Assembly: GCA_018457135.1 (NCBI GenBank)
Contig: JAGGDU010000179.1
Span: 40,155 to 104,154 of the forward strand
Length of the DNA stretch: 64,000 bases
DNA from: Trichodesmium erythraeum GBRTRLIN201
GTDB lineage: Bacteria > Cyanobacteriota > Cyanobacteriia > Cyanobacteriales > Microcoleaceae
Direction: 5' to 3'
Translations under genes and position numbers: made by a program
In this document: one piece after another, positions 1 to 9,885 of the stretch
Layout: each line of letters starts with the position of its first letter
Position numbering within the stretch: the first letter of the stretch is position 1
Notes under the pieces: model-generated
What the model was told of the DNA's origin: nothing
Databases searched by the model: none
What the model saw: only the letters and a program-made list of their open reading frames with translations

Positions 1-234
1 CTTATCTCTAACTATTGCTTGTTCCAAGCGACATTCTCCTGCTAATACTTCCACTGCTGTGTAGACAATTCTATTTTCTAAACCCAGAAGTAAGTCCAAG
101 TTTCTCAAGCCAAAATCTGCATCAATTACTGCGACTTGGTGACCTTGTTGAGCTAAAGCCATCCCCAAGTTTGCTGTGCAAGTAGTTTTTCCTACTCCAC
201 CTTTACCAGAAGTAATCACAATAATTCTGCTCAT
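1..234 (-). CDS. minD: Septum site-determining ATPase MinD (N-terminal 78 codons, cut by window edge)
   Basis: Only the first 78 codons are inside the window; the reading frame is open to base 1. The translation starts MSRIIVITSGKGGVGKTT, the deviant Walker A motif of the MinD/ParA family, and continues with the A' motif VIDADFGLRNLDLLLGLENR that is characteristic of MinD. MinD is a membrane-binding ATPase that recruits MinC and so places the FtsZ ring at mid-cell. It lies downstream of minC on the same strand, the usual cyanobacterial min gene order, but with a spacer of nearly 490 bases, so co-transcription is not certain. minE would be expected just beyond the window edge. The identification is firm; the downstream extent cannot be seen. 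Confidence 0.95.
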   Translation of the reverse strand, partial: MSRIIVITSGKGGVGKTTCTANLGMALAQQGHQVAVIDADFGLRNLDLLLGLENRIVYTAVEVLAGECRLEQAIVRDK

Positions 235-721
235 AAGCTATTAGACATTAAGTAATTGTATATAATCAATTTTTGTAAAAATACAAAGCGCAATTCTATC
301 AATAAAATTTTTTTTTGCCAAATAATTCAGTTAATTAGCAAATACTTTAAAACTGATATATCCTCAACCCTTCTATGAGTATTTCCCAGATTAAATTTTT
401 ACTCTTTATATTGAGGCCATTAATTACTATAGGTGAAAAACATAAAAAGATAATTTTGGAGATTTAAGTTGTAATATTTTGGTGGCAGTTAGAAGCTAGG
501 AGTTAAAACTCAGGAATCGTAATTTTCAGGATTTTCAGTTAGAGTTAAATCCTGTAAAAATTATTATAACCAATAGGTGGATTGCTGTTTTATTAAATCA
601 ATTTATCAAAATAATTGGGTCTAAAAACCAGCTTTTTTAGGCGAAATACTTTTAGAGAGTTGCTCAAAATCTCCATTACAAAAATTACTTTTTACTTCCC
701 GCCTTGTGAGTTATCACTGCG
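235..721. other. minC-minD spacer
   Basis: AT-rich spacer of about 490 bases between minC and minD, both on the minus strand. I see no reading frame with coding character and no strong hairpin. Its length is unusual for genes that are normally adjacent, so minD may have its own promoter here. Confidence 0.5.
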
Positions 722-1501
722 TTAACGATATATCTTAGCAAAATCTTTAGCTCTGCTGATACGAATTCCTTGGTTTAGAACATAAGCTACTTCAGGATAA
801 AATTGGACTGGTACTTTTTCTGGCCCTCTAGCAACTTTATCGGCAATCCTCAACAGAGTTGGTTCCATTTGCAAAGTCATAATTACACTCTTAGAATTTC
901 CTTGAGCACCTGCATGGACTACTCCTCGTAAACGACCCCATATAAGAATATCCCCATCTGCAATTACATATCCACCTGGATTTAGGTCTCCTATAATTAT
1001 TATGGTACCTGGATGCCGAATTTCTACCCCAGAACGTACAGTCATTTCTAGATAAAGTGGTTCGGCTAAAGGTTGAACTTTCTTTGTAGAAGTTTTATTT
1101 AGGGTATTCAAGGTAGATTTTTGTTCCACAGAATAGCCTACTGTAGCTGCTGCTACAGCAGTTTGACGACGTGATGTGCTAACTCTTTTGAGATTTAGTT
1201 TGACTTCTAAAAGAGCCTCGGCTATTTCTTGAAGTTGACGAGTATCTAATAGGCGATCAAATGCAATGAGTTCTACTTCTGTTTGTGGTTGCCAAAATTT
1301 CTCTCCTGCCTTGAGGCGTTGCTTTAACTGTTGCCAAATTTCTGTCCAGGTCATAGGTATTGGACTTTCTATGTCACCATGATTGGATTCTGGTGGGAAT
1401 AGTAATAGCAACTTTCCTTTCTCTGTTTTGAACCTGACCTGTAAGTTGGTACTTACTTCTTTTGTTGAGGTAGAAGTAGTTGAGACGGAAGTATCAGACA
1501 T
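722..1501 (-). CDS. minC: Septum site-determining protein MinC
   Basis: 259 residues, ATG start at 1501. The C-terminal half carries the MinC beta-helix domain: VRSGVEIRHPGTIIIIGDLN followed by GGYVIADGDILIWGRLRG and a tail rich in short beta strands. This domain inhibits lateral FtsZ contacts and binds MinD. The N-terminal about 20 residues are a Ser/Thr-rich low-complexity tail (residues 2-16 are almost all S, T, D and V) preceding a weakly conserved N-domain (residues 20-110), as is common for cyanobacterial MinC. Together with MinD it blocks septum formation away from mid-cell. It is followed on the same strand by minD. Identification is firm from the C-terminal domain and the neighbour. 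Confidence 0.93.
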   Translation of the reverse strand: MSDTSVSTTSTSTKEVSTNLQVRFKTEKGKLLLLFPPESNHGDIESPIPMTWTEIWQQLKQRLKAGEKFWQPQTEVELIAFDRLLDTRQLQEIAEALLEVKLNLKRVSTSRRQTAVAAATVGYSVEQKSTLNTLNKTSTKKVQPLAEPLYLEMTVRSGVEIRHPGTIIIIGDLNPGGYVIADGDILIWGRLRGVVHAGAQGNSKSVIMTLQMEPTLLRIADKVARGPEKVPVQFYPEVAYVLNQGIRISRAKDFAKIYR

Positions 1502-2099
1502 ACATAAAATATGGGATATGTTTTATTTTTTCTTATAAGCAAATTATCTTATCATATCAGTCATTAATCAAGAGCGATGCTACTTTTTGATCTAAATCTA
1601 ATCTAAATCTACTAGACTAATACAAAACTATTATTGGGAGTATGGGTCATTTCAGTTATCAGTTATTAGGTATCAGGTATGGTATTAGTTATCGGTACTT
1701 TTGACTAAGATATTCGTCTGGAATGAAATACTGAAGTTGATTTTGATTTTGTTCATCCCCTTTCATGGCTATGCTTTATAAACATCATTTATTCACATCA
1801 AACTTGACAAAAAGATAGAATTTATGTTGTCTTTATAACATAGGGTTTGTTGATTAATTCTCAAAGTATTGATATTATGTCTAATAATATTGTTTGTATA
1901 TAATAGAAGAAGACTAAAATAATTTCCTTCCCATGACTGATTACTATTATGCTAAAATGCCTAAGTATTTAAGAATACCTGAGTGTTGATGAATTAGAAA
2001 GGAATTACTGAATTACCCGTGACCATGACCCAATACGAAGAATAAGATACCAAATCATTTGGCTTAAGTGCAAAAGAAAAAACAACACTCTAATCGTTT
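1502..2099. other. Gene-free spacer upstream of minC
   Basis: About 600 AT-rich bases. The stretch 1650-1700 has short repeated words of the type TTATCAGTTATTAGGTATCA, a low-complexity repeat seen elsewhere in this window (41885-41915, 28861-28919). No coding frame and no RNA gene recognised. The minC promoter should lie in its left part. Confidence 0.4.
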
Positions 2100-2613
2100 C
2101 TTCACTTACAGGCTGTTGTTTGAAGAGTATTCGTAAATTGTAGGTCTCTACAATTAGCAGGGTAAAAAAGGAGCTGTAAACCGTGGCTATAAATATCCAG
2201 GATCAAAAGGATTTTTTTGAGATGAAGGACAAGCTTAACTAGAAATAGCTCTTTAGGAGAAAGCGCCAGATAGAGAATTATGGAATGGACGTAAGATGGG
2301 CGATTGGTTAACAGAAATTTTTGGACTATTGAGTTGCTCGTCGCAGAGTATGAGAATACTCTCAATAGAATAATTATTACGAATCTCCCGATCCTTTGCA
2401 TAAAAAGTCAGCAACTCCAGTCGAATAAGAGGAATGGAAAAAAACTCTATCACTGATTTGAACTTTTAAAAGCTGAATATCCAGAAGCTACTTTGGAGCT
2501 CCGGGCAATGTGTGAACATCGTTTGGGCCTGAAGCAAATTTGATGACGAGTATGGACACCTGTTGGAGTACAACCAACTACAGAAGTTAACTTGCGAAAT
2601 CAAGCGGTTTATT
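2100..2613 (+). pseudogene. IS630-family transposase relic
   Basis: A decayed transposase readable in pieces across shifting frames. About 2172-2210 encodes AVNRGYKYPGSKGFF. About 2260-2310 encodes APDRELWNGRKMGDWLTEIF, matching the LWNGRKVADWL block of IS630-type transposases. About 2472-2520 encodes KAEYPEATLELRAMCEHRLG, matching the catalytic-region EDEHRLGLKP block (the first Asp of the motif is now Cys), followed after two stop codons by RVWTPVGVQPTTEVN. Many frameshifts and stops make it clearly dead. The block order and spacing are those of a full-length element, so this is an old insertion rather than a fragment. Family assignment is from remembered motifs, not a search; the boundaries are approximate and I could not identify terminal repeats. 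Confidence 0.7.
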
Positions 2614-2615
2614 AA

Positions 2616-3444
2616 AAAGAAAAGAAAAAAATTGAAAATATCATTGTTGATAAATTTATCAAGAAAAAAGGTGATGATTATCTCAGCGCCAAAAGTAACG
2701 ATGCTCATTTAATATTCGGTGAAGGTGGTAAAGACAACATTACAGGCAAAAAAGGTAATGATTTTTTACATGGTGATGAAGAAAACGATACCCTAAAAGG
2801 AAACGGTGTCAATGATTTAGTTGATGGTGGTGAAGGTAAAGATACGGCGGTTTTTTCTGACAAATATGCCAATTACAAAATCTCCAAAGTAAAAGAAAAT
2901 GGGTTGGAATTTCTAAATCTTCAACATACTAAGGGAACTAAATCTGATGGGAAAGATAAATTAATTAATGTTGAAAATTTGAAGTTTAGCGATCGCCAAC
3001 TATCTCGATCATCTATAATCAAGACTATTCCCACCAAAGAAGAAGTTGATGATGGAAAACCGGGTAAGGAAGAAAAACCAGATAATTCTTATGAAGGAGA
3101 CGGTTGATTAGATAGCATTCATTACTAACGGTATCAGTGACTTTTTTGGCGAATTAAATAAGAGTGTTAATGAGCTAATTTATAAAAATACACCTGTAGT
3201 TGGAGATGAATTTGATTCAGGTATTAAACGTCGTTATTCAAGTATTGATGCCTCTCAATTTCTAGCTAAAATTGAACAAAAAATTATCCAAAAAATTGAG
3301 GAAGAACTCGAGAGCGCTAAGGAGCAAAGTGCTACTGAAATTCAAATGGTTTTGACAGAAGCTTTGGGTAAAAAAGGGTTGGATATCTTGAACAACGATA
3401 TTCAACTTTTGGAAACCCCCAAAGCAGATGAGCATTCCTGTTGA
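2616..3444 (+). pseudogene. RTX/hemolysin-type calcium-binding protein relic
   Basis: An open stretch without a start codon runs from 2616 to 3107. It contains three decayed nonapeptide units of the GGxGxDxLx type: FGEGGKDNITGKKGNDFLHG, then NDTLKGNGVNDLVDGGEGKD, then the usual post-repeat segment TAVFSDKYANYKI and DKLINVENLKFSD seen at the end of cyanobacterial RTX-type secreted proteins. A frameshift near 3107 opens a second frame from 3112 to 3444 (110 codons, ending LNNDIQLLETPKADEHSC), with no start codon and no family that I recognise. RTX repeats bind calcium and usually go with type I secretion. The relic abuts the transposase relic upstream, which may have removed its 5' part. Confidence 0.7.
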
Positions 3445-3457
3445 ATTTTTCTGCTCG

Positions 3458-3546
3458 GGACTTACGGACATACTGCTATATAAGCGCGTATAAATAGGTA
3501 ATAATTTGAAGTTGAACCACTATATTGAGTTTATATCCGTAAGTCC
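3458..3546. repeat. Small palindromic (MITE-like) element, copy A
   Basis: 89 bases bounded by a perfect 11-base inverted repeat, GGACTTACGGA at 3458-3468 and TCCGTAAGTCC at 3536-3546. The ends match those of the elements at 3909, 24605 and 57197. No coding capacity. It sits immediately after the stop codon of the RTX relic. Confidence 0.6.
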
Positions 3547-3678
3547 TGCTTATGTTAAGTTTTGTGTGCGTTTGCCCTGATCTTTTCTATATAATACTAT
3601 ACTAATGGTATCGCACATGATAGTATATCAAATACGCTTACTTGAGAAAACAAAGCTCTAGGATCAGTATTGTGGAAA

Positions 3679-3719
3679 ACTGTAGTTTTTAGAGGGTTTA
3701 GAGACCAAACCCCTACAGT
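3679..3719. repeat. Palindromic repeat
   Basis: Interrupted inverted repeat: ACTGTAG at 3679-3685 pairs with CTACAGT at 3713-3719, and an inner GGGTTT pairs with AAACCC around the loop AGAGACC. The core resembles a short palindrome that I associate with cyanobacterial intergenic repeats; that link is from memory only. The rest of 3548-3908 shows nothing else. Confidence 0.45.
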
Positions 3720-3908
3720 CTTCAATTCTAGCGATACTAACGGATTGGATATTATTGATATATATCTAATGTTGACTACAAATAGAAATTTAGGAACTAA
3801 AAAGAATAAAAAAAAAGCCGAGCTTAAATTTTGCTCACATATTCTACCATTTTTATATCTTCAGGACGAAGAGTCACCTCAACTTTGGTTGGTTGCAATA
3901 TAGTGGTC

Positions 3909-4014
3909 AGGACTTACGCAAAGGCACTATATATAGAATCTTGGTGCATTACGCAGTGCGCTTTTCATATCGTGAACGAAACACATCCTACTAATAGCGT
4001 TATGGGTAAGTCCT
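3909..4014. repeat. Small palindromic (MITE-like) element, copy B
   Basis: 106 bases with ends AGGACTTAC (3909-3917) and GTAAGTCCT (4006-4014). The inner bases differ almost entirely from copy A, so only the ends are conserved. Located between a repeat-rich spacer and the end of clpC. Confidence 0.55.
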
Positions 4015-4048
4015 AAATATAATGCTTTGATACCATTTATAGTCAACA

Positions 4049-4076
4049 TTAGAGACGTTGTATAAAACGTCTCTAA
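4049..4076 (-). terminator. Hairpin downstream of clpC
   Basis: A perfect 11-base stem, TTAGAGACGTT at 4049-4059 and AACGTCTCTAA at 4066-4076, with a six-base loop, 40 bases past the clpC stop codon. No clear T run follows on the minus strand, so it may be a 3'-end processing or stability hairpin rather than a classic intrinsic terminator. Confidence 0.4.
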
Positions 4077-4116
4077 AATAGCTTGAAAAAAGTTGAGATA
4101 ATTTCCAGAGATTTTT

Positions 4117-6594
4117 TTAATTATTGCTGTAAGCAAACTCCGGGAGTTGTTTTTCAGAATTGCCAATAGGTGTAACTTTTACCTCACGGTTTTCATCTAA
4201 ATCTACATAAACATTTTCCCCATCCTGAATCTTACCAGCTAATAACGCTTCTGCCAAAACATCTTCTAACAAACGCATAATAGCTCGACGTAGAGGTCTA
4301 GCTCCGTAACTAGGATCGAATCCATCTTCTATCAAACGATCTTTAAACTTATCGCTGACTGTCAGAGTAATTTCACGATCCCCTAAACGACTAAATACCT
4401 CCCGTAGCATAATTTCTGCAATCTCTTTAACCTCATCCTTAGTCAACTGACGGAAAACAATAATTTCATCCAAACGGTTTAGAAATTCTGGGCGAAAATA
4501 TTGTTTCAGTTCCTCATTAACCAAATTACGAATACGATTATATTGAGCTTCTTCTTTATCCTCAGCAAACTCAAACCCTAAACCACCGCCACCTTTCTCA
4601 ATCACTTGAGAACCGATATTAGAAGTCATAATGATTAAGGTATTCTTAAAATCTACTACTCGACCCTTAGAGTCAGTTAAACGACCATCCTCGAGAACTT
4701 GCAGCATAATATTAAATACATCTGGATGAGCCTTTTCAATCTCATCAAACAAAACTACAGTGTACGGACGACGACGTACAGCTTCCGTTAATTGCCCACC
4801 TTCATCATAACCTACAAATCCTGGAGGAGAACCAACAAGTTTAGAAACGGTATGACGTTCCATATATTCTGACATATCTAACCTAATCATCGCCTCTTCA
4901 GAACCAAAGAAATAAGCAGCTAATGCTTTTGTCAGTTCTGTTTTCCCAACACCAGTCGGACCAGAGAAAATAAAACTAGCAATAGGTCGCTTAGGGTTCT
5001 TCAAACCAACACGAGCCCGACGTAAAGCACGGGAAACAGCTTTCACTGCATCTTCTTGACCAATAAGGCGTTGATGCAAAGTATCTTCTATATGTAATAG
5101 TTTCTCAGACTCTGATTCTGTCAACTTACTCACAGGGACTCCAGTCCAAGATGCGACAATATCAGCAATATCGTCTTCAGTCACTACAGGAGACTTACTG
5201 TTTTTTTTGTCTTGTTTGTTAGAGGTAGTTTCTTCAATCTCTGCTTGAATGCCTAGTTCACGATCGCGCAGTTGACTAGCTTTTTCAAAATCTTGTTGAC
5301 GAACAGTTTCTTCTTTGTCTTTTATCACTCTAGAAAGCTCTCGTCTTAGTTCCCTTAACTGTGGTGAAACCATAGAATTTTTCACTCTAACACGGGAACC
5401 AGCTTCGTCAATAAGGTCAATAGCTTTATCTGGTAAGAAGCGGTCACTAATATAGCGATCAGATAACTGAGCTGCAGCTCTAAGAGCCTCATCAGAAATA
5501 GTTAACCTGTGGTGTTGTTCATAAGCAGAGCGTACCCCATAAAGAATTTCAATAGTCTGTTCTACACTGGGTTCACCGACTTTCACTGGTTGGAAACGAC
5601 GTTCGAGAGCAGCATCTCTTTCAATATGCTTGCGATATTCATCTAGGGTAGTCGCTCCAATACATTGTAACTCACCCCTTGCCAAAGCAGGTTTGAGAAT
5701 ATTAGCAGCATCCATGCTACCCTCAATAGCACCAGCACCTACAACAGTGTGAATTTCATCAATTACCAAAATAATGTTACCATTAGCACGAATTTCATCC
5801 ATTATTTTTTTCAATCTTTCCTCAAATTCTCCTCTAAACCTAGTACCAGCTATCAGAGAACCAATATTGAGACTAACCACCTGTTTATTTTCTAGGATAT
5901 CGGGAACATCTTGATTAATGATCCGTTGAGCTAATCCCTCAGCAAGAGCTGTTTTTCCTACTCCAGGTTCACCAATAAGAACAGGATTATTTTTTGTCCT
6001 ACGGCCTAAGACTTGTATCACTCGTTCAATTTCAGTTTTTCGGCCTACTATTGGATCTATCTTACCCTCTGCTGCTAATTTTGTTAAGTCTGTACCAAAC
6101 TCTTCTAGAGTAACAGCTTTCTTACCACTAGGGGTAGAACCCCCAGGAGCAACAGCAGCAACTTCTCCCAGGGAGCGAATTACTTGAGTCCGAATTTTAC
6201 CTTTATCAACTCCCAAGTTGTCCAATACTTTAGCAGCTACTCCTTCAGAATCTTGTAGTAATCCCAGTAGCAAATGTTCTGTGCCAATATAATTATGGTC
6301 TAATTTCCTCGCTTCTTCTAGAGAAATTTCTAACATCCTTTTTACTCTGGGAGTAAAAGGAATTTCTGCTGGAGTAAACCCAGAACCACGGCCAATAATT
6401 TTTTCTACTTCGTTCCGAGCATCTTTGAGATTTACACCATTTTCCTTCAGTACTTTAGAGGCAATACCTGTACCTTCACCAATTAACCCCAGAAGAATTT
6501 GCTCTGTTCCCACAAAGTTATGCCCTAAGCGACGGGCCTCTTCCTGAGCTAACATAATTACTTTGATTGATTGTTCTGTAAAACGTTCAAACAT
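4117..6594 (-). CDS. clpC: ATP-dependent Clp protease regulatory subunit ClpC
   Basis: 825 residues, the full length of cyanobacterial ClpC. Residues 1-145 are the double Clp N-domain ([20 protein letters not shown], then a second copy from about residue 80). The first AAA+ module has Walker A GEPGVGKT at 208-215 and the Walker B region [18 protein letters not shown]-type middle segment of about 50 residues follows ([22 protein letters not shown]). The second AAA+ module has GPTGVGKT and [16 protein letters not shown]. ClpC is an unfoldase that feeds substrates to ClpP and, in cyanobacteria and chloroplasts, also acts in protein import and photosystem quality control. Start chosen at the canonical MFERFTEQ with AAGAGGAAGC just upstream. 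It stands alone as a transcription unit. No anomalies seen. Confidence 0.97.
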   Translation of the reverse strand: MFERFTEQSIKVIMLAQEEARRLGHNFVGTEQILLGLIGEGTGIASKVLKENGVNLKDARNEVEKIIGRGSGFTPAEIPFTPRVKRMLEISLEEARKLDHNYIGTEHLLLGLLQDSEGVAAKVLDNLGVDKGKIRTQVIRSLGEVAAVAPGGSTPSGKKAVTLEEFGTDLTKLAAEGKIDPIVGRKTEIERVIQVLGRRTKNNPVLIGEPGVGKTALAEGLAQRIINQDVPDILENKQVVSLNIGSLIAGTRFRGEFEERLKKIMDEIRANGNIILVIDEIHTVVGAGAIEGSMDAANILKPALARGELQCIGATTLDEYRKHIERDAALERRFQPVKVGEPSVEQTIEILYGVRSAYEQHHRLTISDEALRAAAQLSDRYISDRFLPDKAIDLIDEAGSRVRVKNSMVSPQLRELRRELSRVIKDKEETVRQQDFEKASQLRDRELGIQAEIEETTSNKQDKKNSKSPVVTEDDIADIVASWTGVPVSKLTESESEKLLHIEDTLHQRLIGQEDAVKAVSRALRRARVGLKNPKRPIASFIFSGPTGVGKTELTKALAAYFFGSEEAMIRLDMSEYMERHTVSKLVGSPPGFVGYDEGGQLTEAVRRRPYTVVLFDEIEKAHPDVFNIMLQVLEDGRLTDSKGRVVDFKNTLIIMTSNIGSQVIEKGGGGLGFEFAEDKEEAQYNRIRNLVNEELKQYFRPEFLNRLDEIIVFRQLTKDEVKEIAEIMLREVFSRLGDREITLTVSDKFKDRLIEDGFDPSYGARPLRRAIMRLLEDVLAEALLAGKIQDGENVYVDLDENREVKVTPIGNSEKQLPEFAYSNN

Positions 6595-7129
6595 TTTTGC
6601 TTCCTCTTATTCAGATGTTGATAGTCATATGGGAGATATATCCCTTATAATTATGCTGTTTACTAATTACTCACCATATTAAGTGGCCATAAATACAAAA
6701 AAAATGTAAACTTTTATTTATTAATTCTAACTTAAATGTACTTTTCTAAAACTAAGAGTGCCTAGTAATGGGAGCAATAACTCGTAATATAAGTTATTGT
6801 TATATAATAAATAATTATAAAAAGTTTTAACAATAGGATCAGATAAAGTGGACAAGGGTATCAAATGGACAAAGAAGTAAAAAAACAACACCATACTTTA
6901 AATTATAACTTTTCAACTTGACTTGATGTTAACTCAAATATTTGTCCAAATAAAAATGAAAATGACGGATGGGAGATTCTTGATAGTTACTCAAAGTAAT
7001 ACCTGGTTTTGTAGATGCCTTTGCCTTTAAGCCTTTTTGCAGAAGGAGTAAGTTGAAAATATCTTAATCTAGCAGATGATATTAGTTTGATAGAAATGTT
7101 ATCAAATATTGACTATTTTAAATCTAAAA
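6595..7129. other. clpC upstream region
   Basis: AT-rich, about 535 bases, with no coding frame or RNA gene that I can support. The clpC promoter must lie in its left part. The right end (from about 7000) may contain further decayed transposase sequence belonging to the relic that becomes readable at 7130. Confidence 0.4.
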
Positions 7130-7445
7130 CTGTAAATATCCCTAAGATTACCATTTGACTTGGTAATGGATACCACCCAAAAAAAACATACAGGAGTTCA
7201 AAAAATCTATCCTGGGGTTCTGATAAAATTTGACTGAAACTCTCACCAAAACAATCATTAGGAGAGAAAAAACAGGAAAGAAAAACAGGATTTGTTCCCG
7301 TCAAAACAAGGTGTTTTATTGAGAGAACTAACTCTTGGATGGGGAGATGTAAGAGCTTGACCAAAAACCTTTGAAAGAACTCACCGAAAATGCCGATGCC
7401 AAGATTAATTTTTGTTTTATTTGACTGACGCTTAAGAGGTTGGAG
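7130..7445 (+). pseudogene. IS5-type transposase C-terminal relic
   Basis: Readable blocks are GNGYHPKKTYR..., then, in another frame, GVQKIYPGVLIKFD, then KTGFVPVKTRCFIERTNSWM with GRCKSLTKNL, then after a frameshift LKELTENADAKINFCFI and LTLKRLE. The order GYHP, KIYP, GFV.RWVIERTN.WM.RCKSL.KNFE, NADAKINLCFIRLMLKRL is that of the C-terminal half of IS5-superfamily transposases in cyanobacteria. At least three frame changes and several stops make it non-functional. The N-terminal half is absent or too decayed to read. The family is assigned from remembered motifs. Confidence 0.7.
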
Positions 7446-7616
7446 TTATCAAAGGAAGGTGGTGGCAGCTATATCCTCTTATAATTTTTTAGAGATACCT
7501 GTAGAGGTTCTATAGCCGCAAAAAGTTACAGAAACTCGAACGATATAAACTGTAGAAAACTTTTCCTCCTATTTCTTGCCAAGATAAAAATTCGAGCCAA
7601 ATTTCTAACACTTCCT

Positions 7617-8071
7617 CTAGATAATATAAGATTCATCAATATCTAATCTATGAATTGAGCTATTCTTTCCACAGAAACTGCTTCTTCTTCCCCAGACTTT
7701 TACTCTTAGAATTCCTAACTCAATTTCTGACAAACCGTTACCTGCCATTTTTGCCCACAAACTGTGGTAATATTCCTCTAAATTGTGACGCATATTATGC
7801 TTTTTCATTTCCCCCATTCCCAGTGCTACCCTGTGTTTTCCAACACTTCCCGGTGGTTAGAGGGGATAAACCCAACTCATACCCGACTCAAGTACATAAA
7901 ATTATTCCCGCCTTCAGTTACCAAACCTTGACATAATTGTGTTTCGCTCATATTGTTTTGAAAAAGCCAGGATTGAATATTTGCTGCCACTTCAGAAATT
8001 TTCATGTAATGCTCAATGTATGCTCGTGCATCTTCCTGGTTTTTTCTCAGCAATTCTTGCCATAAAGTCAC
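7617..8071 (-). pseudogene. Possible NTPase (AAA/STAND-like) fragment relic
   Basis: Two minus-strand frames join into one plausible protein. The first begins MTLWQELLRKNQEDARAYIE and ends with SETQLCQGLVTEGGNNFMYL. The second continues with HNLEEYYHSLWAKMAGNG and ELGILRV. The run CQGL....GNNFMYLSRVLP....LEEYYHSLWAKM resembles the segment after the sensor region in large cyanobacterial ATPases that carry caspase or CHAT effectors, where a NNFMYL block is followed by a YY.xHW.xM block. This is a recollection of family style, not a search result. The piece has frame changes and no ATP-binding motif left. An unrelated conserved hypothetical protein is the alternative. Confidence 0.35.
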
Positions 8072-8246
8072 GCTTATGATGTTCCCTCAGTTTCTTCGCT
8101 GCATCTTCAAAGGTTGATTTAATTCAATTGTTTAGTAGTAGAATTCTAGAGATTCCTTTGCTTCCAACCTGCAAGTAGTTGCTTCTATAAATCTGCTAGT
8201 TGCTGCCTCTTTTATTTTAGCAGGGATCCTATTTTTACGCAAGTCC

Positions 8247-8720
8247 CTTGGGGTAAATTGGAATGTCGAAATGGTTCCTGTGAAAGCCTTTAACTTTACT
8301 TAGTCTGATGTTGCTCTAGATGAGATTCCAGTTGGGGATGATTCTGATATTATTGAGGTTATAGATTATGCAATTAACGATGCCAAGGTAGATATAGTCA
8401 ATGCTAGTTGGACTCAGTCGGGTGGGAAAGAACAGTTTTCATAATTATTGATGGATGATGGAATTAGTACTGATGAAAATAGAGTAAATGCAGTTGCTTT
8501 CGATCTTCTTGCAACTGAGGATGAAAGTTTTCTAAGTAGTTCTGTAGAAACTTTTAATTTTTTAGACGACAACTCTGCTCCCACAGATCTCTAGCTTGAG
8601 AACAATACTGTTGACGAGAATGTAACGCCAGGTGCTACAGTTGGCAAATTTTCGACTACCGACTCCGATAATGAGGATAGCTTGACTTATGCAGGGTTGA
8701 TAAATGAAGGTATGATTTGA
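8247..8720 (+). pseudogene. Subtilase-type protease relic
   Basis: 158 codons in one continuous frame broken only by three stop codons. LGVNWNVEMVPVKAF and EVIDYAINDAKVDIVNASW correspond to VGVNWDVEIVPIKAF and EAINYAINVAKVDIINASWG of the intact subtilase at 29569-33033. RVNAVAFDLLATEDESFLSS corresponds to RADAVAFDLLATEDETFLTS near residue 825 of the same protein. The segment between these blocks is deleted in frame. The 3' part reads LENNTVDENVTPGATVGKFS, a cadherin-like start not present at that place in the intact protein. The relic is therefore a paralogue, not a recent copy. It begins next to ACGCAAGTCC (8237-8246), a match to the ends of the palindromic elements in this window. Confidence 0.8.
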
Positions 8721-8754
8721 GTTCATAGCGATCGCGATCTTAGGCAGAAAAATT

Positions 8755-9450
8755 ATGGAATGTTCAGAATGTCAATCAACTCATATCAATAAAAATGGCC
8801 AAAATAAAGGAAGGCAAAACTACATCTGTGTAGAATCTGGTCGTCAATTTATTGATTGCTATGAAACTTATACAGGTTATAGTGATTAATTCACAGATGA
8901 ATGCTTAAAAATGTATGTTAATGGTATGAGCTTAAGAGAAATATCAAGAGTCAAAAAGCTACACCATACTACAATTATCAACTCAATTAAACAAGTAGAA
9001 AAACTATTATCACATTCTTACTCTCCTCAAAAAACTCCTCAAGTAGGAGATCTAGACGAATTACAGATATAATTAGGCTCAAAAAAACCCAAATTTGGAT
9101 ATGAACCGCAGTAAATCATTTTAAAAAAGGAATTTTAGAATGGGTTATTGGAAATCGTATTGGAAAAATATTTTATCCTTGATGGGAACAAGTTAAAAAA
9201 TGGGAATGTTATTTTTATTTTACAGATGGATGGAAAGTATGTGCCAAGGCCTATTAATGATGGGGATAAAATTATCAGTAAAACCTATATGACCATTGTA
9301 GTTGGAGAAAATACTAGACTTCAGCACTATTTTGCCAGATGACATTGAAGGACTCTTTGCTAATCAAAATAATTCCGAGAAGTTAAAGCATTTAATTCAC
9401 TTACTGATTCATTAAGTATCAATTTTAGGATGTTCTAGTTCCTTATAGAT
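8755..9450 (+). pseudogene. IS1-family transposase relic
   Basis: Begins ATG with MECSECQSTHINKNGQNKG, the N-terminal zinc-ribbon of cyanobacterial IS1-type transposases, followed by YICVESGRQFIDCYETYTGY (one ribbon Cys is now Ser), the helix-turn-helix KMYVNGMSLREISRVKKLHH and TTIINSIKQVEKLL. After stops and frameshifts the catalytic part can still be followed: VGDLDELQI, GNVIFILQMDGK, NDGDKIISKTYMTIVVGENT with RLQHYFAR, and LKHLIHLLIH. At least four disabling changes. The element is nearly full length, so it decayed in place. Confidence 0.85.
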
Positions 9451-9501
9451 ATTCACAGCGATCGCTATAAACTCGAATCATACCTTAATTCACCAACGCC
9501 A

Positions 9502-9603
9502 CTTTGTGTAAGTCACAAGTCGGTGGAAATGTTGAAGTATTCTGTTCGTTTACTTATTCATTATCTTTATTGGAAAGATATTCCTGTTCCTTATCGTTCA
9601 TAG
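9502..9603 (+). pseudogene. Second IS1-family 3' fragment
   Basis: Encodes LCVSHKSVEMLKYSVRLLIH followed by YLYWKDIPVPYRS and a stop, the C-terminus of an IS1-family transposase. It is better preserved than the same segment of the relic just upstream (about 9355-9450), and the flank AACTCACCAATGCC (9606) repeats AATTCACCAACGCC (9488). So this is the end of a second insertion next to the first, not part of the same gene. The remaining bases to 9885 hold an 8-base inverted repeat (GCGGGCAG near 9650, CTGCCCGC near 9731) and nothing else I can name. Confidence 0.7.
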
Positions 9604-9885
9604 CTCAACTCACCAATGCCCAAAATGCTAGTTTAGCTATTTTCTGGAAGCGGGCAGTCAAGGGGTTTAACAAACACTTAATTTTTATCTCACCCAAGAT
9701 AACTGTATTGAAGTAGTATGAATACTTCATGCTGCCCGCCATTTTCTTACTGTTATCAATAGGAAAGAATCATGAAGTATAAATCTAATCCATCCATAAC
9801 AACACCCATAGCTATAGTTTTAGCTAGTCGAAATTAGGATTTTTTATATGGGTGGGAGTTTAGCCTCCAAACCCACAAAGTTTAT

